Shown here one piece after another: positions 9,533 through 20,866 of a stretch of DNA of 64,000 bases (position 1 is the first letter of the stretch; each line of letters begins with the position of its first letter). The DNA is taken from NCBI RefSeq assembly GCF_036669915.1, contig NC_089320.1, positions 2,107,129-2,171,128 of the forward strand, given 5' to 3'. The notes under the pieces were generated by a model, which saw only the letters and a list, made by a program, of their open reading frames with translations, was not told the DNA's origin and made no database searches. This stretch comes from Pocillopora verrucosa (lineage: Eukaryota; Cnidaria; Anthozoa; Scleractinia; Pocilloporidae). The translations under genes and the position numbers were made by a program.

Positions 9533-12096
9533 TTACTTAAGCTCAAATATTTCAACCCTCAAAGATGGCCAACCATAGAATGTTACAGGATAAAACCGAA
9601 CGTATCTGGCTTTGAAGTCATTTCTGAGTGAATGTTTCACGATGCTGGTCTGATTTGAGTTTCCTGTGAACACCTGGAATAAAGCAAACCGAGAAAAACG
9701 AACAAAGAAATTGAACAACTTCAAGTTGGTATGGTGCACCAATTCTATATACAGCTAAATAAGGAGTTACCGGGAGGAGGGGGAGGGGAAGTGCGGGGGC
9801 CATTTGAACAGGTCTTAACTGCTCACATCTTTACATCATTTTGTCTTCTATTGCATTGGGGCCCAGCCTTTCCAAACAGAGGTCATTTTTCCGTCACTTT
9901 TTTCACTCTTTTTTTTTTATTATGGATGTTTTTATTACTCATCATCCGATAGCCAAAAGAAGATGGTCAAAGTGACACGATAAGTTCCTTTATCCAGCTG
10001 CAAGACGGCTGTTGTTGAGTCTTTTCCCGAATACAAACGCTGCTGACATCTAAGCTATTGTTTGAAGCGTGCACATATTATGTTACCATCATGATTTGCA
10101 AAAGTGAAATAAACAAACAACAATAAAACAAAAACAAAAGAAAACCAAATGAACCCACGACAAAGACAAGGTTAGGGACAGAAAGAGAGACGGAACGGAG
10201 ACCTCCTGTCTCACAAAATCCGGAAAACAACGTCATGAGAAATGTTATAATTATATATACTGGATGGAAAAGTCATAGCAACACGTGCTCGACTAATTTC
10301 TAAATCGCTTCGACTTCACGCACCACAACGGCAAGAAAAAAAAGATCCTAAGTCTTTTGAAGCATTCTATAAAAGACACATCAGATACCTTTCAGGATTT
10401 CAAGCCAACCCGCCATACTTCACAAGCTTATCATTTCCGTCGACGTTCTCTGCTGCAGTAGCCAATGAATATAAGTGTCCAAATTCAGCAACTGAGTGTA
10501 TTTCTGTTTACTACTTATTTGCATTGACTTCAAACACTTTGTTAATTGCAAAAAATGTTAATTTCAGTTCTCTCCATACCTTTTCGAAATTCGTTTCCCT
10601 GTAAGTGCTCCAAGTTATACCGTCTGTAGAGAATCGTAGTTTGTAGCTGGTGGTCCATTCAGTCAAACGCAGTACTCCTTGTGTGGCCACACCACAAACA
10701 GAACGCACTTCGTCCATATCAACTTGAAGATATTCTGTTCTATCAGATATATTCTTCGGACACCACCCTCCTGCTCCCCTGGTTTCGTTCAGTCGGCCGT
10801 AGTGTGGATACTGAGAACTACTGTGAGAACTGCTCGCTGTCATTTTGACATCTGGAATTGTATTATTGTCTGTCACACCAACAGGCCCACATTCTAAATA
10901 GGAGTAAATGAAATAAGCGGTTAGGCTTATCTTTACCTTCTTTACCAGTGTTTATTGCTTTCCTTCCCTATCTAAAACAATAGGAAATAACTAATGCAGA
11001 CTTTGGGTGCGGATCATGCTGAGGTGGTGGAAAAGAATAAGAATAGTAATCGTTACCATCAAGCAGCGTAAAATCCATGAACGCCAGGTGACCCATGCCA
11101 TTTCTTTACGTTACCTTAGCGCGCTTAAATAAGTAGTCTAATAACTTTTCTCTACCAAATATGTATCACAATGCTGAGAAACGTTTTTATGTGAATTTTA
11201 GACTTACATTCTCATCAGAGAACTAGAAAGTGAATGTCCTCTCTCTCTCCTCTTTAGTGAATTACTATTACTTAACCTCAGCAAGTTCTACCATCTCGTT
11301 GTGGACCTTTCTCCATGTAATATCTGTCCTTGTCGATACCTTTGCAGCTGTTTCTTCCGTCTCCAATAAATCCCGGTTTGCATGTACAGTTGTATGAGCC
11401 CTCAGTGTTGTCACAAATGGCATTTACATGAAAACCATGCAGGCCTTCCTTACATTCGTTGTCATCTATACATAAGCATGCATACGTTAATTTACATAAA
11501 CGGATACTAACCTTTTGTCTTCATGTCGCAGCGAGCTAAAATAGAGTTCCCAGATCTTGTAGAATCCAGCCAATAATTACCGTTAACTGCTTGTCCTCCT
11601 TCACTCGCCTTGATTTCCTTGCACGATTCAGCAGGCAGCTCACGGATTGATCCTAGGGGAACTGAAATGGAAATATTTCACTTTAGCTGAACAAAAGTTA
11701 GAGACATCAGTAGCTAATAACGCAAAATCCATAAACGTAAGCACACCCTACTATTTTATATTTGCAAGTTCTATTACCTCGTTTTGGACCTTTTGCCATG
11801 TAATATCTGTACTCGTCCTTGACAAAATCCTCTGGTCTGGCCTCTTTAGTTCGGTTGTTTAACTCACATATTGCAATGAACATGACGACATTAAAGCTTT
11901 GACATCTGTCATCAGCGAGACAAATGTCTCTGCATTCCGGCGTACCTGGTGTAGTATTGAACGTCTTATAGGTATGGCCCTGAAGCATCATTTGATAAAT
12001 GGAGTATATTTCGTGACATCGCTGACTGGTAATGTCACGGAACACGAGAGAAATGAAAAACAGTGCAGTAAAAAACGAAGCTTGTCGACCAGCCAT
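9533..12096 (-). CDS. Gene A: secreted PAN / EGF / F5/8C protein
   Basis: Five exons join in frame with GT/AG ends: 12096-11778, 11661-11512, 11465-11340, 10893-10580, 9673-9533, for 349 residues. Exon 1 gives a signal peptide (MAGRQASFFTALFFISL) and a PAN/apple-like domain with ECRDICLADDRCQSF. Exon 2 is a 50-codon COLFI/fibrinogen-like start (SCKEIKASEGGQ, NYWLDSTRSGN, ARCDM). Exon 3 is one calcium-binding EGF (DDNEC...GSYNCTCKPGFIGDG), but its second cysteine is Phe. Exons 4 and 5 form the discoidin domain (GRLNETRGAGGWCP, EYLQVDM, ARYVRFYPV). Known family role is extracellular adhesion or ligand binding; no ligand can be named. Exon lengths and phases equal those of gene B except for the missing second EGF. 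The ATG is set by alignment to gene B. Confidence 0.87.
11279..11333 (-). pseudogene. Remnant of the PAN exon 3' end
   Basis: This stretch closely matches 11764-11825, the last part of the PAN exon and the start of its intron (AAGTTCTA..CTCGTT.TGGACCTTT..CCATGTAATATCTGT). It lies directly after the splice donor of the gene A EGF exon. The PAN donor is destroyed here. It marks an old rearrangement joint between PAN-exon flank and EGF exon, and probably explains why gene A has one EGF. Confidence 0.75.
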
Positions 12097-13655
12097 ATGA
12101 AGAATAACAGATCTATGACACCTGCGAAAATATGGTGAGTATTTTCATTGAAAAAGAATTAATTAAAAGGGCGGGTTATTGGACAAGTCCGAGGGAGTAT
12201 GGGAAAGCTGATAAAATCCAAAAAAATTAATGAGCAAGAAAAATATTGAAAATAAGCTCACTCAAAAATACTAGGGAAATACATAGAGAATATTACATGG
12301 GCGCGCGTAAATATGGAATTTCTCTTCGAGCGTTTAACTCGATAGCAACCATGTATTATTTTGTTTATCATATAAACACCATGAATGAAAATATGAGTCG
12401 ACAAACCCCGAATGACAACCGCAGAGTGCGTTGGCGCTAACTCCTAAGATGGAAAAATGCGTTGAATCATGATAACAAAAACAACAATGGTTGTAATTTT
12501 CTTTAAGTATATTGGTTTTCTTCCCCTTCTAGGAAAGTTTGAACCTCATTGTCTGTCAGCGATACGGATTTTTTAAAGTGTTTTAGCCACCCTAATTCAC
12601 GAAAGCTCCGATAAACAACTTGTATTGAGAATCGTGAAGACTTTGCCATTCATTCATCAACCTGACCGAGTGGCGCCAAAGGCAAGTGACGTTCAGTGGC
12701 TGATTGGCTATATCAACACACGTAAAAAGTACGATATTTTTTCACGTGTGTTGTTGCAGCTTTTCTCAGGGCCAGAAATCCCTGTATAACACCGCAGTTT
12801 ATGTGAAAAGGATCATATAAAGCAAGTTCGTCGAGGCAGACTTGTAGTTTTGACGTTCCATTTGAAATTAATGACAAAAGAGAAATAATCATCCACTCCA
12901 ATGTTTCTGAGGAGAAAATTCCTCCATGGGTAATTAAAAAAAACGAAACGTTGTCCTTTTAGACTCCGTCTCTCCTCTCTCTACTCTTAAAGTCTTTTTC
13001 ACAAGCCGTTAGTTTACGAGAAAAGAGACTGATATGACAATTTAATTTTCCTTCAAATTTTTACAGCTTGCACGTGATATCAAGAAGATGGGATGATAAA
13101 TCAAACCGTCTTTGTTCAAAAGCTGAAAGGTTTTACATGGAGAAGTATCTACGAGGAAAGGAAAAATGTGGAGTGGTTTTCACTGGACTTCCTTCTTGAC
13201 ATCGGCGAAACATCCGTTTGATCTTCTATTTAAAATTATTTTATATTTCGAAACGTGAAAAAACTACCTAATAAGGAAACTTCACAAATAAGCAACATTC
13301 GATGATACTTGTGCTTAGTTTTCTGCAATTAACTTTGGTCATAGGCTAGCTTATTGTAATTTCAGAGCGTATTCTGCATTCTGTAGGATAAAGAAGGTGA
13401 TAAAATGCCACTATGGAGGCGTAAGTTTTCATCTAACTTTTCCTGACATAGTTCATTTTCGCCTTTTCCAAAATGGCAAAGTTTAAAACAAGATATGAAT
13501 AAACTTATACACATACCTGGAAAATAAAACCCGTTGTTTCCTAAACTGACTCTGATAAGTCTTACTCTGAGGTGTAAAACACTTTAATCCGCAGGTTGCC
13601 ACAGTCAACTGAAGCTGAAATGATGTCTAGAGGGAACTATAAAGTTTACAACGCG
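12097..13655. other. 5' flank of gene A
   Basis: No gene found. 12097-12258 matches 27672-27833 upstream of gene B. 12259-13655 is absent from that copy, a clean deletion of about 1.4 kb there. The part from about 12900 weakly resembles 797-1290, so it is an old version of the family's common upstream spacer. Confidence 0.6.
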
Positions 13656-15956
13656 TAAGCCCCTGCATAGCATATAATTAGCCACTGTCTTTTCCTAAAG
13701 GGGTGGTTATTTGTGATATCAATGGATTGATATGATATACAGTTTTTAACTTTGATTAAAAGATTTCCAACATATGGAATACCGTTCAGATTCAGATAAA
13801 TATGAACAGTGTATTTTTCGCACTTGTGCATCAAACGACCACTGAGAAGGATGAGAAAACTATCTGTGCCAGGACTAAGAGAGCTCATTTTAATCTTTTT
13901 TCTCGATGGAATTAACTGTGTACTCTTTCATTGATAACTACACGAGGTAAACATAACAATAAAGTAATATTAAGCTTTTAGGGATAAAAACCAAGTTGTT
14001 TAATCTTCTTGCTTGTTTTTTTAAAGCACAGCTCTTAAGACCCCTTGGTGATGATCAAAACATCTAATATACCCTTGGAACACTTCACTTTAAGACGCTC
14101 TTAAACAATTAGATATAATGATGGTTACCGTACTCGTTTTTGAGTTGCAAACATGAACGGTTAAAATCAAGGATTTTTTAAAAATCTGTACTGTTGCAAT
14201 ATATACCCTATATATCTGCAAAAATAATTGCAACACGCTAATAACTAGGTTGGAATCTTTTGGTACCATCAAAGTGTTGTCGTTTCGATCTACTTAAAGA
14301 ATCGTGTTTAAACATCGAAACAAATTTGAACCTTTATAGTGCGGCCAAATAAACAAAATGTAGGCTGAGATGAAACAAATCAGCCCAGATTCTTCGTATT
14401 CACATCTATGAGGATGTGGCTAACGATTCAAATGTTGGCCATCTGATTGTTCGGCAAACGAAAATGTTCTTTATGTTACGGTCGACAGAAATGCTGAAAA
14501 TTTATTTGAACCATTTCTTAAAAAAATTTAACTAATTCATTGTTCAAAAACACATTTACTCACCAGCTTTTACCTTCAGAGGCAAGCGACAAGGCTAATT
14601 CAAGATCAAGTCGTTGTTGGATTAATGCAGAATAATTTCCTGTTTGTTTTCTTCCTAATTTCCACAAGGCGATAGAGTTTCGGTTCAAATGACTCTATCT
14701 CGAACTTCGTGTCGAGGTATTCGCTCAAATATCTGTTAAATTCTGAAATAGAACGGTGTTCTCCGATTTTAATTCTTTTCCTATATCTTTCAATTGGCTT
14801 TCCTTTTCCAGCTCGTTATGAAAAAAATTATGCTTTTCAGGAGAGCCATCACTCGCACAATGAATTAAGAAACTTAAGATCCTAGAAGTAGTCAGCTGTC
14901 TGTCAAATCATCCCACACACGCGAAAGGAAGACAGTAACGGTTCGCGGAATATTACTCTGCTAAATGAAATGTCATCAATTTCCTCTAATTTTTGCTCGA
15001 TTAGAAAGAAATCATTTGTTTTCTTTTTTTTTTTTTTTTTTGATATTTGTTTTAAGGCCAACAGTTGACCCATTTTTGACATGTTCGGAACCAGGTGCAG
15101 GTTACGTGATAGTTTCGTAGTCTGCATTATTTTTAAGAAATTTTTTGGGGCCTTTTCAGCAGATTCTTGGGAGCTAGATGTTATCGAAAGTCGTTTTAAT
15201 TGTAACTGAAAGCTTGGCGCACATTTGAATATTTTCCTAATGAAATTTCATATTTCATCAATTTCTCACTATTTGACAGTAATTTTTGGTGTTAACTTTA
15301 TTGCTAACTTTACTCATCGCCCTTTGCAACTTTTCTTTTGCTTGATTAGAAAGAACTTATTCCAGTAAAAGTCGAACCAGTTTGTGGTCGCAGTGTTTCA
15401 AAGAGGGAACTCTCGGAAAACAATTGAAGCGATAATAGCGAAGCGTTGGAAAACAGACGTTAGGCTAAAATATGCAAATTAGGCGAGTGCAGTCGGAATT
15501 GAGACAATATAGAGATTCGGTGTGTTTGAGATGAAGCCACATAGAACCTGATCCAGCTTACTTTGTAATCTAGGCGTCCCATGTGGCATTGGCGTGTTTA
15601 GCGGGTTCATGAGGATAGGGTATTTTAGAAAGTCATTTCACTTAATTACACAGCCGAATATTGTTTAATCTCCTAAATAACGGCTCATTTATTTTTCATG
15701 ATTTAAGAGTGGTACTTTTTTGTTTGTTTGTGATATTTGTTTTAGGGACAACGGTTGACCCATTTTTGACATGTTTGGAACAAGGTGCATGTTACGTGGC
15801 AGTTTCGTAGTCTACATTAGTTATTTTAATTTTATTTGTGGCGTGTTTAGCGGCTCCTTGGGAGCTAAATGTTATCGAAAGTCGTTTTAATTGCAACTCC
15901 AAGCTTGGTGCATGTTAAAATATTTTCTTATTAAAATGTCATCAATTTTCTACTAT

Positions 15957-16303
15957 GAAATTAATAGATCCTCGCAGCTAAGAACACTACTGAAATGAGT
16001 AGTTGTAAATAGGACCTGAAAAAAATTCGGGCCCGTACGGGATTTGAACCCATGACCATCATTCACTTGGATGTTTATTTGGACCCAATTCATTGACCAG
16101 CTCCCAGTTGGCTTGTTAGCTCAATTGGTAGAGCATTGCACCGTTATTGCAGAGCTGATGGGTTCAAGTCCCGTACGGGCCTGAATTTTTTCAGGTCCTA
16201 TTTACAACTATTCGTTTCAGTAGTGCTCTTAACTGCAAGGATCTCTTAATTTCATCTCTCCACCGCAGTGCAAATATATGAATTTTCATATATCTAAAGT
16301 CAT
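15957..16303. mobile_element. Palindromic tRNA-derived (SINE-like) element
   Basis: Arms 15957-16055 and 16155-16253 are near-perfect inverted copies, from GAAATTAATAGATCCT to the tRNA 3' half with CCCGTACGGG. The right arm joins a complete tRNA-like sequence at 16110-16181. A 13-bp direct repeat AATTTTCTACTAT flanks the element (15944-15956 and 16304-16316), which looks like a target duplication. Block D2 has neither the element nor an exact empty site, because flanking sequence is also missing there. Confidence 0.75.
16110..16181 (+). pseudogene. tRNA-like sequence within the SINE-like element
   Basis: A 72-nt cloverleaf can be drawn. The acceptor pairs GGCTTGT with ACGGGCC (with G-T pairs), the D arm is GCTC-AATTGGTA-GAGC, the anticodon arm is TTGCA-CCGTTAT-TGCAG and the T arm is ATGGG-TTCAAGT-CCCGT. 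The anticodon would be GTT (Asn). Position 33 is C instead of the near-universal T, and the sequence lies in a palindromic repeat, so I take it as the tRNA-derived promoter head of a SINE rather than a working gene. Confidence 0.7.
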
Positions 16304-18180
16304 AATTTTCTACTATTTGCGGTATCTTTTGGTGTTTACTTTTTTATTTTCTTTACTCATCGCCCTTTGCAATTTCTTTTTTGCTCGATTAGAAAGAAAT
16401 TATCCCAGTTAAAGTTGAGCCAGTTCGTGGTCGCAGTGTTTCAAAGCGGGAACTCTCGGAAAACAATTGAAGCGATAATAGCGAAGCGTTGGAAAACAGA
16501 AGTTAGGCTAAAATATTTAAATTAGGCGAGTGCAGTCGGAATAATATAGAGGTTCAGTGTGTTTGAGATGAAGCCACATAGAACCTGATGCAGCTTACTT
16601 TGTAATCTAGGCGTTCCATGTTGCATTGGTGTGTTAAGCGAGTTCTTGAGGGTAAAGTATTTTAGAAAGTCATCTCACTTAATTACACAGCCGAATATTG
16701 TTTAATCTCCTAAATAACGGCTCATTTATTTTTCATGATTTAAGAGTGGCATTTTAGACAAAGGTCCGAGCTTCATATCTTGGTGTAAGTTGTCTTATGA
16801 TAAGAACTTTTGGAAAATAATTGTTTTTCGAAAGTTCCTGTTATTGCACATTTTAAAACATCTGCCACATTATGTGGATCTTAATCTTAGTAATTTTTAG
16901 TAATAATAGTCAGCTGTCTGTCAACTCATTTCACACACGCGAAAGGAAGACTGTAACGGTTCGCTAAATATGACTCAGCGGGAACTGAGCCAAATGTCTT
17001 TGTGTTCCTTATTGGTGTAGATAACCTTGCAATTATATTGCCACAAGACAAGAAGTCTTCGATTTTGAGACGTTGTCATATCGCACACCTCCAAATTTAT
17101 ATTTTCTGTTTACTTTTTTGTTTGTCCGTGATATTTGTTTTAGGGACAACGGTTGACCCATTTTTGACATGTTTGGAACAAGGTGCAGGTTACAAGTATT
17201 TTAGAAAATCATTTTACTAAATTAGGCAGCCGAATATTGTTTAATTTTCTAAATAAAACTCATTTATTTTTCATGATTCAAGAGTGGTATTTCAGACAAA
17301 GGTCCGAGCTTCATATCTTGGTGTCAGCTCTCTTATGATAAGAACTTTTGGAAAACAATTGTTTTTCGAAAGTTCCTGTTATTACGCATCTTAAAACAAC
17401 TTCCACATTGAGTGGATCTTAATGAGTGATGGCTTGCATGGTTTATGGTTAGAATTTTGTCTGGCAAACGTTAATTTCTTTCCGTTATGCTTATCAGAAA
17501 TGTCAAAATTTTATTTCAGTTAATTTAAAAGGTTAAAATTAACCTCCAGCAACGTTGTAAAACACTTTTGCTCGCTCACTTTCACCGTCTATCAGAGCCG
17601 ATATTTTTTCGATATAGTTTTCAATCTTGGTGTAGATAACCTTGCAACTACATTAGCCACAAAACAAAACCATACCAGGATATGATTCTGAAATATTGAC
17701 TCATCGTAATTCTAAAAATTTTTTCTTTCTTTTTTTTTTATTTCTTTTTTGCAATGTTTTCGTCTTACGGCTAAAAATTTTTACCGTCTTATGATTAACG
17801 GTTAACCCCGTTCAGCTCTCTCTACTAAACACAACTTTGGCATATTAAGATGGTGATACTTCAAACCAAATGCGGTTACACCGTTGTTTCGTAGTCAGCA
17901 TTAGTCATTTTCATTCTATTTGTGGCATGTTAAGCGGCCTCTCTGGAGCTAGATGTTATCAAACGTTGTAAAAAATTCATGAGAATTATGACCAATCAAT
18001 AGGTAGTATTTGAGTCACAAGTTTACTTCTGTAAACCCCAAAATAAATCAACTGTATGGAAGCACGGGAAGGCTTGAAAAGGTAGAGGGGAGAGGCTGGG
18101 GTTGATGAATTATGTATTAGTAGAATTATTAATAGGATTCATTTTTATAAAGATTTTTAACTCCACTACCCTCCCCTACC

Positions 18181-18660
18181 CTAGAGGAAACAAGAAAAAA
18201 AAGTGTTTCTGGAACAAAATCTAGTGTTTCCGTCCCCTCTAAGTCTGAATTCGTCAGCAGAAATAAGACAAAAATCGTTTCCGAAAAGTAACCTAGTATT
18301 TCCGTCGACATTCTGTCTAATTACCTCAACGGAAACAAGAGAAAAACGTGTTTCCGGAACGTAACCTTGTATTTCCGTGAACGTTTAGGTCTGATTACGT
18401 CGACGGAAATATAAAAAATCAATGTTTCCGCAACGTTACCATGTGTTTCCGCACATGTTAACATGAAGTTACACTTGCGGAAACGTTTGTTTCCGCCAAC
18501 TGAAACCTGACGGAAACATGCAAAAAAGTGGTACGGTTCCGCTGTGACCGCAGCAACGGAAACACGAGTAAACTTCACCAAACCGATAGCGGAAACGCGT
18601 GTTAACCGTTGTGTTTCCGCAACGGTTTCACATATTTCTTCCACGTTTCCGTTTACGAAT
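18181..18660. repeat. Minisatellite, about 72-bp units with inverted GGAAAC/GTTTCC
   Basis: About six diverged units carry ACGGAAAC, an A-rich stretch, then GTTTCCG.AACGTAACC and a second TTTCCG. Each unit thus contains GGAAAC and GTTTCC in opposite orientation. The D2 copy has only a short CCCTA-rich tract (31702-31735) at this point, so the array expanded or inserted in D1 alone. The long open frame across it is a by-product of the repeat. Confidence 0.75.
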
Positions 18661-18888
18661 TCTTGATATTTCGTCCTATGCTTAACCTTAATAAACACAA
18701 GCCATGGAAATTTGTGCAAAGTTTAATAATCAATCACTAGCTTGATACAAGAAAAATAAAATTACATAAAGAGAAAAATGGGTGGCTATTTTACACTTCT
18801 GGACAATTCCACACTTCATCTCTGCGTCTAAAACTGAACGGAACGTCGCGAACCTGTTCTAATGAAATGATACAATTTAGGAACCAAT

Positions 18889-19337
18889 TTAATTTTTTGC
18901 ACTGAGACGCCGTTTACACAATGCCTCTTGCCTCTTGTCAGGTTTATTGAGAACGTTTAATGCATCCTCTCCTTCCATCTCAGTCAACTGACGGTTAATC
19001 GCACAAATTAACAAATAAAGCGATCGCAAGTGGACAGATAACGCTCTCCATTTTGCTTGGCCACTGCAGAAACGAACTTGCCTAACCAAAAGTTTAGCGT
19101 ATTTGGCCACATATGCTCTAGTGGAACGATCAGATTTTGAACATCTTCGCATTTCAGATCGGCCACTCTACCAACTTCTAACATTGTACATGTATTCTGC
19201 CGCCGCTACTACCATTCCTCGAAGACTTTTCTATCCCATTTAGTGTTGTATTGTATTGCTTTCGGAGGGGCTTCCGACAGTAGACTGGTCTCTTCTTCTT
19301 TACTCTTTAAATTTTGAGAACGAAACCGACCAGCCAT
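18889..19337 (-). pseudogene. Decayed Crypton / KIAA1958 (DUF3504)-like fragment
   Basis: Two minus-strand segments read MAGRFRSQNLKSKEEE...AIQYNTKWDRKVFEEW (19337-19209) and SLYLLICAINRQLTEMEG followed by EDALNVLNKPDKR (within 19152-18889). From memory of the family, a pattern like IPK.T.Y.TKWAV..F.EW, then LY.L.C...R.L, then DALN.L...D.R is the N-terminal signature of KIAA1958/Crypton-derived proteins. Stops separate the segments and the C-terminal part is absent. It could instead be two exons of a small host gene: GAATG/GTAGTAG at 19209 resembles a donor. The copy at 32001-32573 is interrupted by a MITE. Confidence 0.4.
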
Positions 19338-19883
19338 TTTTCTTCTACAAAAGCTATGTGAAAATGAATTGCTATGATTCAATGCTGAATATTTCCAAAC
19401 TCCTATGAAACAACTGCACGCCCAAGTGGCTAACATGACAAACGCAATCTACTATCACGGTTTTATTCCACAAGTCAAATAAAATATTCGCGTCCGACCT
19501 TTATGGGCTTTAGAGGGTTCCCTCTCATATTTCATCAATTATTTTTAATTTGGACACAAAGCTTGGCGCATGTTACGATTTTTTGTTATTGAAATTCAAT
19601 CACTTTGCCGTCATTTGACAGTAATGTTTTGGTGTTTACTTTTAATTTTAATCTTCCTTCTACTACTCCACTTCTGTTCGAATAGATCGAAGTTATTGTA
19701 GAAAAGTCCAGTGGTCTAATTAGTGGCCTCATTTTTTCGAAGAGGTGCACTCTCTCAAAACAATTAAAGCGATAGTAGCGAGGAATTTGCTACGAAAAGA
19801 AACGTGACACAAGACATTTACGAAATATGACAGGCAACAAACTGGATAACCATGTATTTAGTTAACTGAGAGTCAGTGGTTAC

Positions 19884-20056
19884 CCTCTTCAGTCGAGGCT
19901 AAGAGTGCCCTCTCGTTCATCTACAGTCTTCAACCTTTGTTCATAGTTATTGAACTTCGTTTCGATTCGAATGAATCTAGCAGAGTAAAGAAGCAAACAT
20001 AAAACAGACAGAGCTGAGCCGGCGCTCACCGGGAAAGAAAGATCTCGAAAACTCAT
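19884..20056 (-). pseudogene. Frameshifted first exon of a gene C-like membrane protein
   Basis: ATG at 20056 opens MSFRDLSFPVSAG, then a hydrophobic span SALSVLCLLLYSARFI, then RIETKFNNYEQRLKTVDE. This aligns with gene C exon 1 (RIETIFKDYEQRLKTVEK). The same splice donor, GG/GTAAC, is kept at 19884. Relative to gene C, 26 bases are missing between the RLKTV codons and the donor, so the frame hits TGA before the donor. No matching collagen or Ig exons were found below it. It is the abandoned 5' end of a second copy of the membrane collagen gene. Confidence 0.7.
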
Positions 20057-20715
20057 GAACGATGGAAGCTGACCAAAAGCAACTGTTTGGTATGTTTTAA
20101 AGTATACCGGCGCCTCTGTCACGGCTAAACGTGACATCAATTTCCTCGTAACTCTCGCTGTTGTTCTGCTTGCTTCCTTCTTTTAAAGTGCGTCCCTTTA
20201 TGTATTGACTTATGTGATAGAGGTATGTTGTACTATACTCGAGCGTTATTTGGAATGAGACATTAGGATAAAAAAAATTAAAGAGACACTTCCTTTCTTG
20301 TATTTTATTCATCTAAAATCTTCTTTTTCTATTACGTCAGATGCTAAGGTTAATTCGACTGCGTTTTTTTTTAAATTTAGCTTGTAGGATTTTTAGCATT
20401 GTGCTTCATGCAACAAAGTTATTCCAGGGAAAGATCTTAATAGAAGATAAACATAATTTGATGTAATGGCCATAATATCTTGTTTGGCTACGACAGTGGG
20501 GCTCAGAGACAGGAATACAACCTACTGAATTGCTTAGCTTGTGTAGTTTATGTGTTGATTGACAAAGCCAAGTCCTTTGAGAAGATAATACGTTTCTGTA
20601 TCGAAACAGTTCATCAATAGCCCATTCCTTACGAAACATTATAAAATGTTCAGAGAAATGCGTGCGCCGTAATTGGTCAGAACGAGTTCATTATTTAAGA
20701 ATTTGTTTATACTTA

Positions 20716-20866
20716 GCGTGCGTATATCGAGTTATGGATGCACACGGGAAGTTTGGAGAGCACGTAAAATGCGTGAGAGTAGCTCAAGGCGCAGCCGAGA
20801 GCAACTCTAGCTTTTTTAGTGCTCTCCAAACTTCCCAAGTACATCCATAATTCGATATACGCACAG
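20716..20866. mobile_element. Fold-back element with 45-bp inverted arms
   Basis: The left arm 20719-20763 (TGCGTATATCGAGTTATGGA... to GGAGAGCAC) and right arm 20819-20863 are inverted copies with few mismatches. Shared CAAATTCTT just outside each arm suggests the element may extend by 20-25 bp. I recall similar ends from coral genomes. No protein is encoded. Confidence 0.75.

Larger units (their letters stand above)
13656..19756. repeat. Segmental duplication block, copy D1
   Basis: Matches 27834-32990 in order and orientation. Together with 11508-12258 (matching 27083-27833) it makes one duplicated unit around the 5' half of genes A and B. Internally it is itself repetitive. A segment with GGTCGCAGTGTTTCAAAG and GAAGCGATAATAGCGAAGCG occurs at about 15350-15600 and 16385-16620. 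GACCCATTTTTGACATGTT recurs near 15070, 15760 and 17155, and TCAGACAAAGGTCCGAGC near 16755 and 17292. D1 differs from D2 by a palindromic element (15957-16303), a minisatellite (18181-18660), and lack of the MITE found in D2. Confidence 0.92.

Noticed and set aside
16110-16181. Functional tRNA-Asn gene
   Set aside because: C at position 33 and its place inside a palindromic repeat with flanking duplications point to a SINE head.
18321-18719. 132-codon minus-strand frame
   Set aside because: It spans the 72-bp minisatellite, has no family resemblance and is absent from the D2 copy.
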